From contig CM030939.1 of the NCBI GenBank assembly GCA_018136815.1, forward strand, positions 3,527,419-3,591,418: DNA of 64,000 nucleotides, read 5' to 3'. Below, piece after piece: positions 31,251-43,000 of this stretch. The DNA comes from Isochrysis galbana (lineage: Eukaryota > Haptophyta > Isochrysidales > Isochrysidaceae). Within the stretch, counting starts at the first letter, position 1; every line of letters starts with the position of its first letter. The position numbers and the translations under genes were made by a program. The notes under the pieces were generated by a model, which saw nothing but the letters and a program-made list of their open reading frames with translations, did no database searches and had not been told where the DNA came from.

Positions 31251-31512
31251 TGTGAGAGAATTGTAAGAGGAATTTTATCCGGTTCTGTTCCGAAGAGAGC
31301 GCGAGCGATGGCGTCGCTCTCTCTTCTCTCAGCCGCCCTGGTCACCATGATGGTGCCAGGGCGATATGGAGCTGCTGCACGGGATGGGGGTGTGAGAGAA
31401 TTGTAAGAGGAATTTTATCCGGTTCTGTTCCGAAGAGAGAGAGCGCGAGCGATGGCGTCGCTCTCTCTTCTCTCAGCCGCCCTGGTTACCATGATGGTGC
31501 CAGGGCGATATC
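31251..31512 (+). repeat. Direct duplication of a leader plus signal-peptide-like ORF start
   Basis: Two copies 140 bp apart, beginning at 31251 and 31391. The copies match over about 116 bp, apart from a 4-bp GAGA insertion and one other change. Each has the same leader (GAGAATTGTAAGAGG..) and an ATG (31308 and 31452) opening MASLSLLSAALVTMMVPGRY, a good signal-peptide shape. The first copy runs on into GAAARDGG. Neither frame goes far, so if used these would be first exons spliced onward. No downstream partner was identified. Confidence 0.6.
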
Positions 31513-32239
31513 ACCGTCGGACGATCTTGCTGTCCCCCTTGCTGTCCGGCTACTGCCGTCCTTGGCCCCAATGCTGAGGGTCCAGCATTGAGGAATGCGT
31601 TTTGCTTTGCAAGCTTGTGACAAGCCCTCTAGAGGTCTAGAGGGCTGAGTCGTTGATGGTGCCGGGCCAGCCCCTCGCGCACGCACGCACGCACGAGCGC
31701 GAAGGCGGTACCGCGGCTGTGTAGGGGCCAGGTCCGGGGTCCTTCCCTAATTAATGGAGTGTCCTGAATGTGAGATGTGCTGGGTGTGGTTGTGGAGGGT
31801 GTTGTGGGGCTTGTGCTGCTAGCATTGCTGTCACCATGGCGGCTTTTTTTTTGCACGCTGTTCGCTGTTTGTGGTGATGCGGAGGTGTGACGTGGTGGCT
31901 TCTGTGCCCACTTGAAGCCACTTGAACTGGAGAGTCGTCCTGGCGCGTTCGCTTCGGCGACAACGGTGTCTCCATCAGTACTTCGTACCCCGAGTCAACG
32001 AGTCAATACAAGTCAAGCACGCGCCCGAGCCACCCCCAGTCGCCTGCCACCACCACCCACAAGCCTCCTTCCGCACTTCCGCGCCCTCCGTGCGTCGTGC
32101 GTCGTGCGTCGATCGCCATGCCCGTAGTCACTCCCGAGGATAGCTCCATGAGGCCTCCCCGCAAGAACCGTGTTCCGCGCTAGCTGCCGGCGCGCCCTCG
32201 CAGGCAATCTCCAAGAGTGAGAGCAGCCTTGCTCTGACA
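31513..32239. other. Intergenic region
   Basis: Contains a GCAC microsatellite near 31677-31697 and no convincing gene. Confidence 0.45.
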
Positions 32240-32356
32240 AGTAGAGGGGGTTCGGGGGGGGGGGGGGGGGGGCAGGTAAGGGGGGTCCTTGGGGAATCCT
32301 TGGACACCCAGGAGAGGTGGAAAATAGTGGTTAAAAAGCGTGAGCGACCGGGCTAA
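32240..32356. repeat. Dispersed repeat R2, copy 1
   Basis: Matches 45840-45957. Shared are a G run, GGCAGGTA, GGAATCCTTGGACACCCAGG, GAGGTGGAAAATAGTGG and TTAAAAAG.GTGAGCGACCG. The copy here has a G run of about 20. Confidence 0.85.
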
Positions 32357-32685
32357 TAGAGGTAGCTCTTGCACTAGGGTATAAGTAAGAGCAAGAATTA
32401 TTGCAATGGGTTGCTGGTGTGAGATGTAGCTCGTGCCCGAGCCAAAACGGCGAGAAAGGTACAGCGCATGCGACGCAACAGCGCCGCTTTCGCTGCATTC
32501 CGTCAAATGTACGTCAGGTTATCTCTATCTACAAGAGCAATCATATGGCATTCAACCCGGGATGCATGCGCAAAATTCGTCGGGGCACTGGTGTTAAGCC
32601 TTCAGCGCGCCCTCCTTGTCGCACCCAGAAAGCAACCCGCTGCCCCGCCTCACAGCGTCGGCAATGCAGAAAATGTCCTCAGAGT

Positions 32686-34425
32686 TCAGGCGGCCTCTGC
32701 CATCGGCCTGGACTCCTTCATCTCGGGTTCCGCGTTTTTGTTGAGGTACTCGAGCACTACCTTGGCGTGCTCGTACCCGTAGGTCACGCAGTCCGGGAAG
32801 GCGACGCCAGTGCGGTAGTTCCCACAAACCCAAAGGCCGTCCACCTGCGCCTCCGCCGCCTCCAGCTCGGAGATTATCCCCGCGTGGCCAAGCTCATACT
32901 GCGGGATTGCGGTGGGCCACAGCTTGCATGCAAGCACCTTGGGAGGTGGCGCGTCGGGCTTGAGGAGCACCTGTCGGCAGCCCTTATCCACCTCCGCGAT
33001 GATGTCCTCCTCGTCCATCTGACCGATCTCGGGGTCTCGCGAGCCACCAATATAGTTGAGGAGTACATTGTATTCGGGCGGGCAGCGGCCCGGGAAGAGC
33101 GACGACGACCACAGGGTACCCAACGTTCTCACGCCCTCCGAGCGCGGGTTGAGGCTTCCGAATCCGGGGAGGTCGCGCAACGGCCCAAAGCCGTTGTCGA
33201 GCTCTTCGTCGCGGAAGGCGCTCTTCGGGTAGGCGACGGTGACGGCGGCGACGGGCGGGTAATATAGCCCTTCTCGCCCGATGTCTTGCCGGAGCTTGTC
33301 GGTGAGTACCTTGGCGCTAGGCATCACCTCGTCTAAGACTCCCTTAAGCGCGTGTGCTGGCACCGTGGACACGACGGAGCGCGCTAGCACCTTCTCCTCG
33401 CCGTCGGGCGTGTCGAAGACGGCCTCAAAGCCACCACTGTTAGCGGCCTTGATCTTGCGCAGCTTCCACTGCAGCCGCACGTGCGAGTCGGGGTTGGGCA
33501 CAGAGCCATGCGGCTGGCCCAGCTCAGCAGCGATGGCATGTGGCAGCGTCGAGAGTCCCTTGCGGTAGGAGCCCGGGTTACCATACTCGAACTCGACCCA
33601 GCTGGGGTCGGGCGGGTTGGCCTTGCGCTCCTTGGTGAGCTCAACCTGCCGTGCCAGGCCTCCGTAGAATATGGCTCCAAACTTATTCCAGTCGATTCGG
33701 TACGAGTAGTCCTCAATCCGCGCGATCTTGGGAAGCGCGGCCTTCATGCCCAGCGTCGTCGGGTCGCCCGCATAGACACCGGAGACGAAGGGATCGATGC
33801 AACGGAGGAAAACCTCCTCGCCCAGTATCCGCGTCACCCACTCGCGGATCGTCTCCTCCTTGCCCTCCGGCGGCGGCGCGTGGCCGAGGAAGGCCCCGAT
33901 CCCCGCACGGATCTTGCCTGGCCACGAAAGGAGATCGCCGAGTAGAGCAAACTTGAGCACACCATTGGAGCCAAATACGAGCTCGAGCTGTCCTGCGGCC
34001 CCCTTGCCCCCCTTACCCTTGGGGAGCGGGTGAAGTTTGCCGTTATGGTTGACCCACGGCGGAAGGCTCTCATCGGCAAACACAAGCTGATCCTCGATGC
34101 CCAGCTCATGCGAGATGCGCACGACGGCAGGCTGCGTGGCGAACGAGTTGGGACCCTCCTCCCAGATGAAACCGTCCTCCTCGCGTGAGACGACATTTCC
34201 ACCCACGTAGTCCCTCGCCTCTGTGAGCAGCACATCCACACCAGCCGAGTGCAGGTTGTGGGCGAGGCAAGCGCCAGAGATGCCTGCACCAATGACGAGG
34301 CAGTCGCGGGGAAGGGCGGAGGAGCGGGGGAGGGCGGAGGAGCGGGGGGGCGTAGCACGGCGCGCGTGTGGAGTGGGTCCTCCGCTGACGGACAGCCAGC
34401 CCAAGCTGAGCGAGAGCAGCCACAT
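32686..34425 (-). CDS. PPOX: Protoporphyrinogen oxidase, plastid-targeted type
   Basis: 579 aa from the ATG at 34425. The open frame extends to 34707 through a purine/pyrimidine tract, but MWLLSLSLGWLSVSGG is a strong signal peptide. It is followed by an Arg/Ser/Pro-rich stretch, as expected of a bipartite leader for a secondary plastid. The FAD-binding motif CLVIGAGISGACLAHNL is followed by VGGNVVSREEDGFIWEEGPNSF, typical of the plant/HemY-type enzyme. SGVYAGDPTTLGMKAALPKI and the C-terminal GLWVCGNYRTGVAFPDCV complete the family signature. It oxidises protoporphyrinogen IX to protoporphyrin IX, the last shared step of haem and chlorophyll synthesis. The upstream GA array lies only a few hundred bases away. 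Single exon. Confidence 0.95.
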   Translation of the reverse strand: MWLLSLSLGWLSVSGGPTPHARRATPPRSSALPRSSALPRDCLVIGAGISGACLAHNLHSAGVDVLLTEARDYVGGNVVSREEDGFIWEEGPNSFATQPAVVRISHELGIEDQLVFADESLPPWVNHNGKLHPLPKGKGGKGAAGQLELVFGSNGVLKFALLGDLLSWPGKIRAGIGAFLGHAPPPEGKEETIREWVTRILGEEVFLRCIDPFVSGVYAGDPTTLGMKAALPKIARIEDYSYRIDWNKFGAIFYGGLARQVELTKERKANPPDPSWVEFEYGNPGSYRKGLSTLPHAIAAELGQPHGSVPNPDSHVRLQWKLRKIKAANSGGFEAVFDTPDGEEKVLARSVVSTVPAHALKGVLDEVMPSAKVLTDKLRQDIGREGLYYPPVAAVTVAYPKSAFRDEELDNGFGPLRDLPGFGSLNPRSEGVRTLGTLWSSSLFPGRCPPEYNVLLNYIGGSRDPEIGQMDEEDIIAEVDKGCRQVLLKPDAPPPKVLACKLWPTAIPQYELGHAGIISELEAAEAQVDGLWVCGNYRTGVAFPDCVTYGYEHAKVVLEYLNKNAEPEMKESRPMAEAA

Positions 34426-34734
34426 TGGAGAGGGGGAGGGGGGGGGAGAGGGAAGAGGAGAGGGAGAGGGGGGAGAGAGCCGCGGGCCGGGGGGAGCGGG
34501 AGGGGGAGGCGCAACCTCAGTTAGAGAGGAAGAGGAGAGAGGAGAGGAGGAGTTTGGAACACTCTCACGACCGAGCTCGCCCCCATCTTCAATGGGAATG
34601 ACCCGTCTTCTTTCAGAATCAGAGGCCTGTCCCTTGAAGTATTGTGAGGGAGGTGCCCCTCTCTCCGCGTGGGGCTTTCTGGAGGGGGAGGGGCCTGGGA
34701 GAGGCATTATGAGGAGAGAGGAGGGGGGGGGGCG

Positions 34735-34776
34735 GAGAGAGAGAGAGAGAAGGAGGGAGGGAGGGAGAGGGAGAGG

Positions 34777-34811
<35 letters not shown>

Positions 34812-34843
34812 GGGAGAGAGAGAGAGGGAGGGAGGGAGGGAGG

Positions 34844-34890
<47 letters not shown>

Positions 34891-34922
34891 GGGAGAGAGA
34901 GAGAGGGAGGGAGGGAGGGAGG

Positions 34923-34969
<47 letters not shown>

Positions 34970-34970
34970 G

Positions 34971-35005
<35 letters not shown>

Positions 35006-35037
35006 GGGAGAGAGAGAGAGGGAGGGAGGGAGGGAGG

Positions 35038-35079
<42 letters not shown>

Positions 35080-35082
35080 AGG

Positions 35083-35119
<37 letters not shown>

Positions 35120-35155
35120 AGGGAGGGAGGGAGAGAGAGAGAGAGGTTGGGAGGG
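34735..35155. repeat. Large GA/GGGA microsatellite with higher-order structure
   Basis: About 420 bp of almost pure GA and GGGA repeats. Three blocks start with the same GACGGGAGAGAG word (near 34810, 34889 and 35004) followed by (GGGA)n, so longer units have been copied. The opposite polarity, CT-rich, follows from 35200 to 35455. ORFs here are artefacts. The GGGA runs could form G-quadruplex or triplex structures. Confidence 0.95.
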
Positions 35156-35199
35156 GAGGGAGAGGCTTTACTTCACGGGAAACACGCGCGCTCCTCTCT

Positions 35200-36040
35200 C
35201 AGTGTGTCGCCTCTCTCTGCTTCTCTCTGCCTCTCTCTTCCTCTTATATCCCATATACTCTGGGACTCATCGTTCTCCTCTCTGTCTACCTTCAATCCTT
35301 GGTCTCTCTCTCTCTCCTCTCTCCTCTCCCTCGCGGTGTGCCTTTCTCCTCTCCCCCCCCCGAGATCTCTCTCTCTCTCTCTCTTCGATCTCCCCTTCTC
35401 CCCGCTGAGGAGACCTCTCTCTTTTCTCTTTGCTTTCTGTCCATTTCTCTTCTCTCGAGAGCGCGGACCATGGCCCCCCCTTCCACGTGAACCACCCGCC
35501 CCGCCCCTAATGAATCTTGCGACCCCCCTGATGAGAGCCGAGACACGAGTTTTCTTTTTCTCCACGTTCACGGCCGATGGCTGCTGTGGCGTGAACGGCT
35601 CTCCGTCTGCTGCTAGCCCGGTCACTCCCTATGGGGGTGCGGAGGGCACCAGCTACAATGGGTAAACGAAGGGCTAAATAAGCTCCATAAGTTCCGGTAG
35701 GATGGATCAGAAAAAAATTGGGGGCTCTCCGGCGAAATTTTCGAAAATTACCGAATTTCAGGCCGTCGAAGACGGTGTGTGAAATACACATACAAATACA
35801 GTCGGGGCCCCCTCCGGTATATTTTAGTGAGGCCCTTCATGCGAGGCACAAACATCGAATGACGAGGAAATTTGTGACGCCAACTCACTGGGTCCACAAG
35901 ACCTGGTTCTATGCACACTGGACCATAAGTCAAACTCGTATTTTTTCTTTTTGCACTTCAATATGTCAATGTCAATGTCATTCAATGTCAATGTCAATGT
36001 AGGCGAGAAGCGCTCAATCACCATCACCCACCGCATGGAC
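35200..36040. other. CT-rich tract, then unassigned sequence
   Basis: CT-rich to about 35455, then 35460-36000 without a recognised gene. A short tandem array of ATGTCA (35959-36000) directly precedes the BspA-like region. Confidence 0.55.
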
Positions 36041-36043
36041 TTG

Positions 36044-37322
36044 AGTGGGACACATCCGCGGTGACGAATATGGAGGGCACGTTGCTTGGCACAAATCTTT
36101 TCCATCAGCCTCTCAACTGGAACACATCCGCAGTCACGACTATGGCCCACATGTTCCATTACGCAAGAGGCTATAATCAGCCTCTCTCTCTACTTTCTAC
36201 TTTGACACCTCCTCGGTGACAACCATGAGACGAATGTTTGATTACGCCATATCGTTCGATCAGCCTCTCAACTGGGACACATCCTCGGTGACGAATATGG
36301 TTATGATGTTCCAGATGGCATATTCCTTCTCTCAAGACATTTCATCATGGAACGTCAGCTCTGTCACAGACTTTGGGTCCATGTTTGCGCTCAGTCGATT
36401 GGCGACGGAAGGTGATAGCGGTGTGCACCGTACGACCCCATGCTTGATCCACACGTCATGGAAGGCGCAAAATCCGACGTATTGGAATCCTCAAACTGCC
36501 GGTTTTGGTGCTTGGCTGACTGACGCCGCTTGCACTCCGTACCTTCCTGGTGGTGCATTGCACGGCGACCCACACCTAACGTTTGCGCACGGTGGCAAGG
36601 CAGACTTCCGTGGTTGTGATGGGTGCCTCTTCAACCTGCTGAGTACACAGGACCTGAGCGTGAACATGCGCACACGCGATGCGCACTTCCATCTGCACGG
36701 TTCGGAAGTGCACGGGTCCTTTGTGACGGACGTGTACGTGGCGTGGCGTGGTGGCGACGACCAATGGCTGAATTTGACGTATTCGTCGGATGAGGTTGGC
36801 GACGGTAACTGGGGATGGAATGCTGTGCGCGCGACGTGTGGTGGGCATGGGATGCGTACGTACCCGAAGTCGCTTGCATCGTGTGGTCTCGCCCGTCTGA
36901 CCCTTGACTACTCTTCGCTCGTCCTCTCGTTGCCTGAATGGACGGTGCGCCTCGGCTCGCGCCCCGTGTACGATCGCATCGACGGACCGCATCATCGGCT
37001 CGACATGAGTTTCGTCCCCGCGGTGAATGAGCACAAGCTGAGCGTGTGGCCTCATGGCATCATTGGCCAGTCCTTTGATGGGGACGGCAAGCCGCGCTCG
37101 GGTGCACAGGACGACTATTCTACGGATCACGTCTTCACCAAGGCGATGGCCGAAGGAGCTCTTGAAGGGAACTGGCGTGACTACCAGGTGAGTGAGCCCT
37201 TTGCGACCGCCTTCCGGTTCTCGCGCTTCGGTGCTTCTCCGGGCACCACCAAGCCTCGTGACCTCAGCACGATTACGAGCTGGGAAGGACAGGCACCAGC
37301 CATCATGGCTGGAGCCGCTTGA
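36044..37322 (+). pseudogene. BspA-like (DUF285) repeat protein with VWD-like C-terminal region, frameshifted
   Basis: DUF285 repeats of the [13 protein letters not shown] type start near 36044 in one frame (LEWDTSAVTNM, LFHQPLNWNTSAVTTM). They break at a CTCTCTCTACTTTCTACTTT stretch near 36190 and continue one frame over ([41 protein letters not shown]) to the TGA at 37320-37322. The track-style start at 36216 is GTG, not a real initiator. After the repeats a Cys-containing linker leads to [17 protein letters not shown], as in VWD-like extracellular proteins, then about 200 residues ending near IMAGAA. The upstream start is not visible. The CT-rich break looks like replication slippage, so this may be a pseudogene or a sequence error. 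Confidence 0.65.
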
Positions 37323-37383
37323 GTCCCCGATGGTGCTAGGGGCGGAGTTCATCTTTCCAAGGAGGACCCCTCCACCCCATTCA

Positions 37384-37385
37384 CA

Positions 37386-37446
<61 letters not shown>
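37384..37446. repeat. (CA)n(GA)n microsatellite
   Basis: About ten CA units followed directly by about twenty GA units, just after the BspA-like gene. Confidence 0.95.
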
Positions 37447-37474
37447 GACGACGGAGGACTTCTAACTACCCACC

Positions 37475-37862
37475 TTGATCGGCGCTGAAGCGTTCATGAA
37501 CTGCTCCAATCTGCAGACCGTCAAGCTGTGTGTCACCCCCGCTCCGCCGATCGGATTGCCTGCCCAACCATCAGCAGCCGGGCTCGCTCTCCACGGCGCT
37601 CCACATGGCCGTGCGGCACCGCCAGGTAAGAGCGGCGGCGCTCCTCTTTCGCGCGGAGTCGGTCGTCAACAAAGAGCTCCTCGACCCTGAGACTCCATCC
37701 TTGGCCACCCACGCGTCCGTAGGCGGCCTATCGACTTGGGTAGCGGGTGAAGATACTTGGGAAGGCTTGGGCACGGGTGCAGTGGTGACGGGGTCCGCGC
37801 GCGGCGGCGAGGGCGAATTTTGCGATGCAGAGGGTGGTGATGGGTCCATAGGAACAGATTGA
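37475..37862 (+). pseudogene. LRR_5-like and ankyrin-like fragments in two frames
   Basis: The frame from 37475 reads IGAEAFMNCSNLQTVKL, a good BspA-type leucine-rich repeat (LRR_5). The overlapping frame from 37530 reads TALHMAVRHRQVRAAALLF..AESVVN, which resembles an ankyrin repeat. The change of frame suggests a decayed gene or exon remnants. A microsatellite separates them from the DUF285 gene. Weak evidence on both counts. Confidence 0.35.
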
Positions 37863-38752
37863 GTCACTCTCTATTGGGTGATTACCAGCGAGAGACCACA
37901 CACAAGGCAGTAGGGGCTCAAGGGTACGAGGGGTCACGGTACGGCTTCGATCGCAGAGCGCTGCGACGGCTTCTCGGTGCGTAAGAAGACACGCCACACC
38001 ACTTTCTAACATAAACAAGGGCAACACGTAATAAACACGGGAGCGAAAGCCACGGTGGGTCAACAGAGAGAGCAAAGAAGGAACCAATTGGCCAGAAGAG
38101 AACTCGTCGTCCTAGAGAAGGATTGCACACAGAAAAGGCGTGAAAGGGATTCATCCATGCTTAGTGAAGATCCTACAAGATTCATCGGCGAATAGCGTCT
38201 CAACGCGAGCACAGCGGCGTGCACTTTACCTATAGCTTTTCGTAGCTTAGCGCTTAGCCATGGAGTAGCTGGTAGACTTAAAAAGTCTAGAAGCTTACAG
38301 AGGTGTTAGACTTACAGAGTCTAGACGCTTGAGGTTCTTGAGGGTGTACTTTAGCAAGCAAGATGCTCGCTACTTCCTTGGTCTTCATCGACACGTGCTT
38401 ACTACTCCCTTGATCTCCATGCCTGGGTGATCAGTCCAGAGCTAGAGCATATTCATATTCCGAGTAGAAAGAAGCCTGTAGAAGCTGCTTGGCCTGGATA
38501 TAATAGTAGACCGACATTGAATGAAGTGTAGTGATTGATAGACGCGTGGAGACGTCGTAGACGTATAGATAGACATAAGAACGAAGATTGATGATTTACC
38601 ATCGCGGTTATAACGGTAGAGCGGAAAATAGCGAAATAGCCTGCATAGGCTCGCGAATGCGACACCCCCCGACTAAGATCGAAACATCCCCTGATGTTGA
38701 GCGGTCGGACGGACGGTACGTTCGGTTACCTTACTGTTGCGGGTAAGGGGGG
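37863..38752. other. Intergenic region with short repeats
   Basis: A pair of TAGACTTA..AGTCTAGA.GCTT copies lies at about 38273-38332. The final part (38640-38750), with ACACCCCCCGACTAAGATCG, precedes the Copia-like remnant and could be retroelement flank or LTR, but no LTR pair was found. Confidence 0.4.
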
Positions 38753-39760
38753 TTGTTCATGTCTCTTCGCATGTTTCCCGCCATTAGGTTTCCTCGCGTG
38801 TCTCCCCTTCGTCGTCTAGTTCCGTATCACGCTCGCCTCTTCTGCCCGCTCCCGATAGGATCGTCCCCTCACGTCCCTCTTTCCCACTTCTCGCCTCGTC
38901 TCTCCTTCCCTCTCTCCCCGTTCCCACTGAGTGTTTTCCGCCCACTGTCATCCCTTTCTTTTCCCGCGTGTTCTCTTCTTCCCCCCCCCCCCCGCGCGTC
39001 TTCTCTCGGTCCGGTGGCTTTTGTACGCTCGTACGCTCAGCGCTATCGCTTGAGCGCTCCTGTGGCCTTCTGCCCTGTGTGCCCTCCGTCCTCGTTCTCG
39101 TCTCGCGTGACCGTATGCCGGTCGAGGACCCTCGTTCGTCCTCAGCTCCTCCGATGCGTGCCTCCCATGTGTCCGGTGGCCCGTGCCCCACCGACACTCT
39201 CGACGCTGCACGCGCACGCCTCCTCACCGCCTCCGCAGCTCTTCCCCCTCCGCCTTTCCTCCTCATCTCCCCCGCCCCTCCCGAGCTCTCGTGCCTCAAA
39301 GCCACACAAGAAGTCGTCGATGTCAACACCCCCTCCGGCCCCGCGCGCTTCACAGTGCCTGCCACCGCCCGTGAAGTGTGAAGTTCTCGCGCATCGCCAC
39401 AGCGCGATGCGTGGCTGGCCGCCGATGAGAAAGCCCTCCACAGCATCCTCGCCTTCCCCGGAAATCGCCTCGTTCCCGTCTCCGTTCCCCGCGAACAGGG
39501 CATCCCCATCTCGCCGGTTGTCACCGCCCGCAAGATCAAAATCGACCCCGCCACTGGCGGGCTCGACGAGGCCTGAAGGCCCAAGGTTGTTATCGCTGCG
39601 CCCACCACCATGGCCGTCCGTCGCCTTGCCTGCCGTGGCTATGCTCTGGCCAAAGAAAGGCAGTCCCTTAAGTCACCAACCTTATATCTCGCTGGCCATC
39701 ATCGATGCTATACCCGGGGCTGTGGCGAAGCCTACGAAGAGCCAAAATTGGTAGTATTTT
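38753..39760 (+). mobile_element. Copia-like Pol fragment, degenerate
   Basis: One frame reads PSGPARFTVPATAREV, then a TGA at about 39379, then SPQRDAWLAADEKALHSI, PGNRLVPVSVPREQG, TARKIKIDPATGG, then another stop. The layout, an 'EA..SP...W..A...E...L' block followed by a 'v.....lp.g...v....' segment and a K.KIDPATG phrase, resembles the start of the Ty1/Copia reverse transcriptase region. No intact RT core follows. The upstream Pro/Ser-rich ORF is low complexity. Assignment is by motif impression only. Confidence 0.5.
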
Positions 39761-40031
39761 GTAAGCAGATAATCCTAAAAATGACACCAATGAGCCATTT
39801 TGTTTTGCGGCTTGCGGTCGGGGGCGGCGGTGTGGCGGGCGCGCCGCAATGCGCAGCTCTCCTCGTCTGGACTGAGGGAAAAAGGGAGGGAGAGGGAGAG
39901 GCAGGGAGGGAGGGAGGGAGGGAGGGGGGGGGGGGGGGGGAGGGCGGAAGAGCGGGAAAGGGAGGGAAGGAGAGAGAGGCGAGGGAAGGAGGCAAGGGGA
40001 GAGGGGACGAGGAGCGCTGCTTAGAAGCGGG
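39761..40031. other. GA/G-rich leader of the GT8 gene
   Basis: Contains purine-rich sequence with G runs near 39925-39945, ending just before the ATG at 40032. Confidence 0.6.
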
Positions 40032-43000
40032 ATGTCTGGCATGGCGCCGCAGCTCTCGCGCCGCGTCCGCTCGATCCGTCACAGGCGTAACGCGCCTGAC
40101 GAGCCCGACAACAGGCGCCGGCCGCGCCGTGCGGTGCTCGGCGCGTGCGCCACCCTCTCTGCCGTGGTGAGCCTTGTTTGCGCGAGCGTACTACTATTCA
40201 CTGCACAGGAGACCCGGAGGGCCCACCGGGTACAGAGCTCCACGCTGGGAGGCGCCCCGCTTCTGCAGTCGCACAGCCCTAGCAGCCAGCGGACTTTGCC
40301 TGCCGAGCGCACGCCGGCCACACTGCTGCACGTGGTTCTCGCCACAGACGAGGAGGCGCCATTCGGCCTGCTCGGTGTGATCAACTCAACAGCTATCCAC
40401 TGCAGCACGCCACGTGCCCTGCGCTTCCATCTGATCGTGCCCAACGAACGGCGGGCATCGCTCCGCTCTACACTATCCTCATTTTGGCCGGCATTAAGCT
40501 TTCGCACCTATTCGCTTGACACAAATGGCGTGCGCGCGAAGATTACGCGCCACTTACGCCGAACCGAAAGGGAGCCTGTCTTTTTGTCGCCGTTCCGACT
40601 AGCCCTTGTGTACTTGCCACATATTCTCCCCAATCTTCGCCGTGTACTTTGGCTTCACACCGACATTCTTGTTTTCGGCGACGTTGCCGAGCTTTTCCTC
40701 GAACCTCAGCTAAGAGACTCGCCAGTTGCAGCCGTACAAGACTGCTCTACACCTCTATCTGCCATAGTCGACACATCTCGAGTCTCCTCCACTCCACTGT
40801 CGCCTTCTGGCTGCTCGTTCGACCCGTCACTCATGATGCTTGATCTTCAGCAGTGGATCCTTCTCGACATTCCTTCGAGAATCGAGTATTGGATGGATGT
40901 CAACGGGAGAGGCGGGGAGGCGATCTACCACCATGATGCTCCCTTCCCGCCAATCCTACTAGGGTTATTGTCGCTCTATGCCCACCTGCCTTCTGAGTGG
41001 AACGTTGGCAATGCGGGGCGTCGGCGGCTTCGTGAGGACGAGCTAGTCTACTGGCGCTCACACTGGGCCGTGCGCGGCGTTGCATTTGGCGCAAGAGCTC
41101 AGGGACCCGTGCTCATCATCACGGGAGGCGGCGGTGCCGGACCCCGTGCCAAGGCACTCCATTTCCATGGTAGACTCAAGCCGTGGCTTTTGGGCCCCAA
41201 ACAAGGCGCAGAGCCCATCTGTCGTGAGCTAGAAGGCGGCAAAGGAGGGAGCGGGTCAGGACTTCGACTTTCTCAACTTGCAGGCGCAGCTGCTGATTTA
41301 GCGCTGGTGGACTTGCCGTGTAGGTCTATCTGGGAAGCATATGCCGGTGCCGCTGTGGCACAAGTCGGATGGCAAAGACGTGGCCCCAGTACGGCTGCGG
41401 CGGCCTCAGCTGTAACGGCCATGATGGAAGCCAAGGTGGAGCCAGCGGATCAACCGCCCCTCGCCGAGATAGAGGCGGATGATGTGCTTGACAGTAGCTC
41501 AAGTCTTGTCAAGGGTGGTAGCGCCTTGAGCAGTACGACTCACATCGCCTTTGTCTGCACGGAAGCTACTCCTTACGGGCTGATCGCCGCCATCAATTCC
41601 ACCTTGGCATACGCTGCCGCACGTCCAGGCCGAAAATTAGTCGCCGGCATTCGCTTCCATGTGCTCGTCCCCGCAACGCTGCAAGCAACTCTGGCTCGCA
41701 AGCTCGCCCTAATCTTCCCTGCCGCCGTCCGCCTATCCATCTCCACTCCGCCGGCTGACAAGCTGTCCAAGCTTACTACCAAGCTGAGCTCTGTTGGCAT
41801 CACGGCATCCCCCTACGACTGGCCGCTACTCTGGATTCACCAGGCGCTCCCGTCCGAGATTAGGAGAGTCGTCCTATTACCTTCCGATATACTAGTCCGG
41901 TTCGACCTGCATGAGCTCGCTGCCGCAGCCCTGCACGGAAAAGTCGTCGCCGGCTTCGAGGATTGCTCAACCACTTTTGAGTCCCTTTTCAATGTCCACC
42001 ACACGCTCTTCAAGGAGCACCATGGGCGTGCCTCTTGCTCGATCGATCCGGATATCTTGCTGATAGATCTACGGGCATGGAAGCGCGACGACGCCCCGCA
42101 GCGGCTACTCGAAACCGTCGGTTTTCAAAGGCGGAACGAGAACCTATTTCGCCAGCCTCTCGCCGCGCTCAATCCTGCGGTAACAGCACAGTTGCTTCTC
42201 GATAAGCGCGCTCTTCGTCTGCCCTCGCGATGGGTGGCACGAGGACTTGCCCGCGATGCTTGGTCGTATTCGGAGGCTGAGTACTGGCATCGCTATTGGG
42301 GCCTCCAGGGCGTCACATTCCCGTTTTCCACCAAGCCAGTGCGCGCTCCCCATGCTGCTCTCTCGCCGAAGCGCGAGGCGGGCGATGCGCTCCTTCTCCG
42401 CTTCTCGGGTGGGCCGATGAAGCCTTGGCTGAAGCGCTGCGGTGGCACCACTGCAGCAGGCGTTCCGTTGTGCGGCAAGAGCAATTTCGACTGTGCGAAG
42501 TTGTGGCTGAAGCAGGTCTCGGAGGAGGCCATGCGTACGCTCGAGGCGCAGGATACCGCTGCATCCAATGCGTTGCTCACCTCACTCGCCGCCGTCGATG
42601 TCCTCGGAGCGAGGCGAGCGTGCGTGAGTGATACGGCCCTCAAGGCGAGATTGGCCGAACGGGAGGCTCTCGTTTTCGACGCTGACGCGGCGTTCGAGCC
42701 AAAATCCATGAGCCACACCGCGGTTGTCAACACTAGAGGGAAGGACTCGAAAGAGAAGAGTACGCACGGAAGTGCCACCGGGGCAGGTAGCTCATTATCT
42801 GCAAGTGCAGGTTCACACGGAGCGCCCCACAAGTCGGCACATGCCTCGTTGCACCACTACGGGACAGCGGCATCCCGTGGCTCTTCATCAGATTCGTCTC
42901 AGTCTTCCTCAGCAACATCGTCTATGGCAGTCGCTTCCGGCTCTAGTCCGAGTGCAAGTCGATCTTCGAAAGCTTCCGCGGCTGCCCATGTGAGTGGGAG

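Noticed and set aside
34223-35665. Long plus-strand ORF rich in Arg/Glu over the GA array
   Set aside because: It translates a (GA)n/(GGGA)n microsatellite and the antisense of the PPOX leader, so it is open by composition only.
38753-39754. 333-aa Pro/Ser-rich ORF as a gene
   Set aside because: A different frame in the same interval shows Copia-like coding remnants, and this frame is low complexity.
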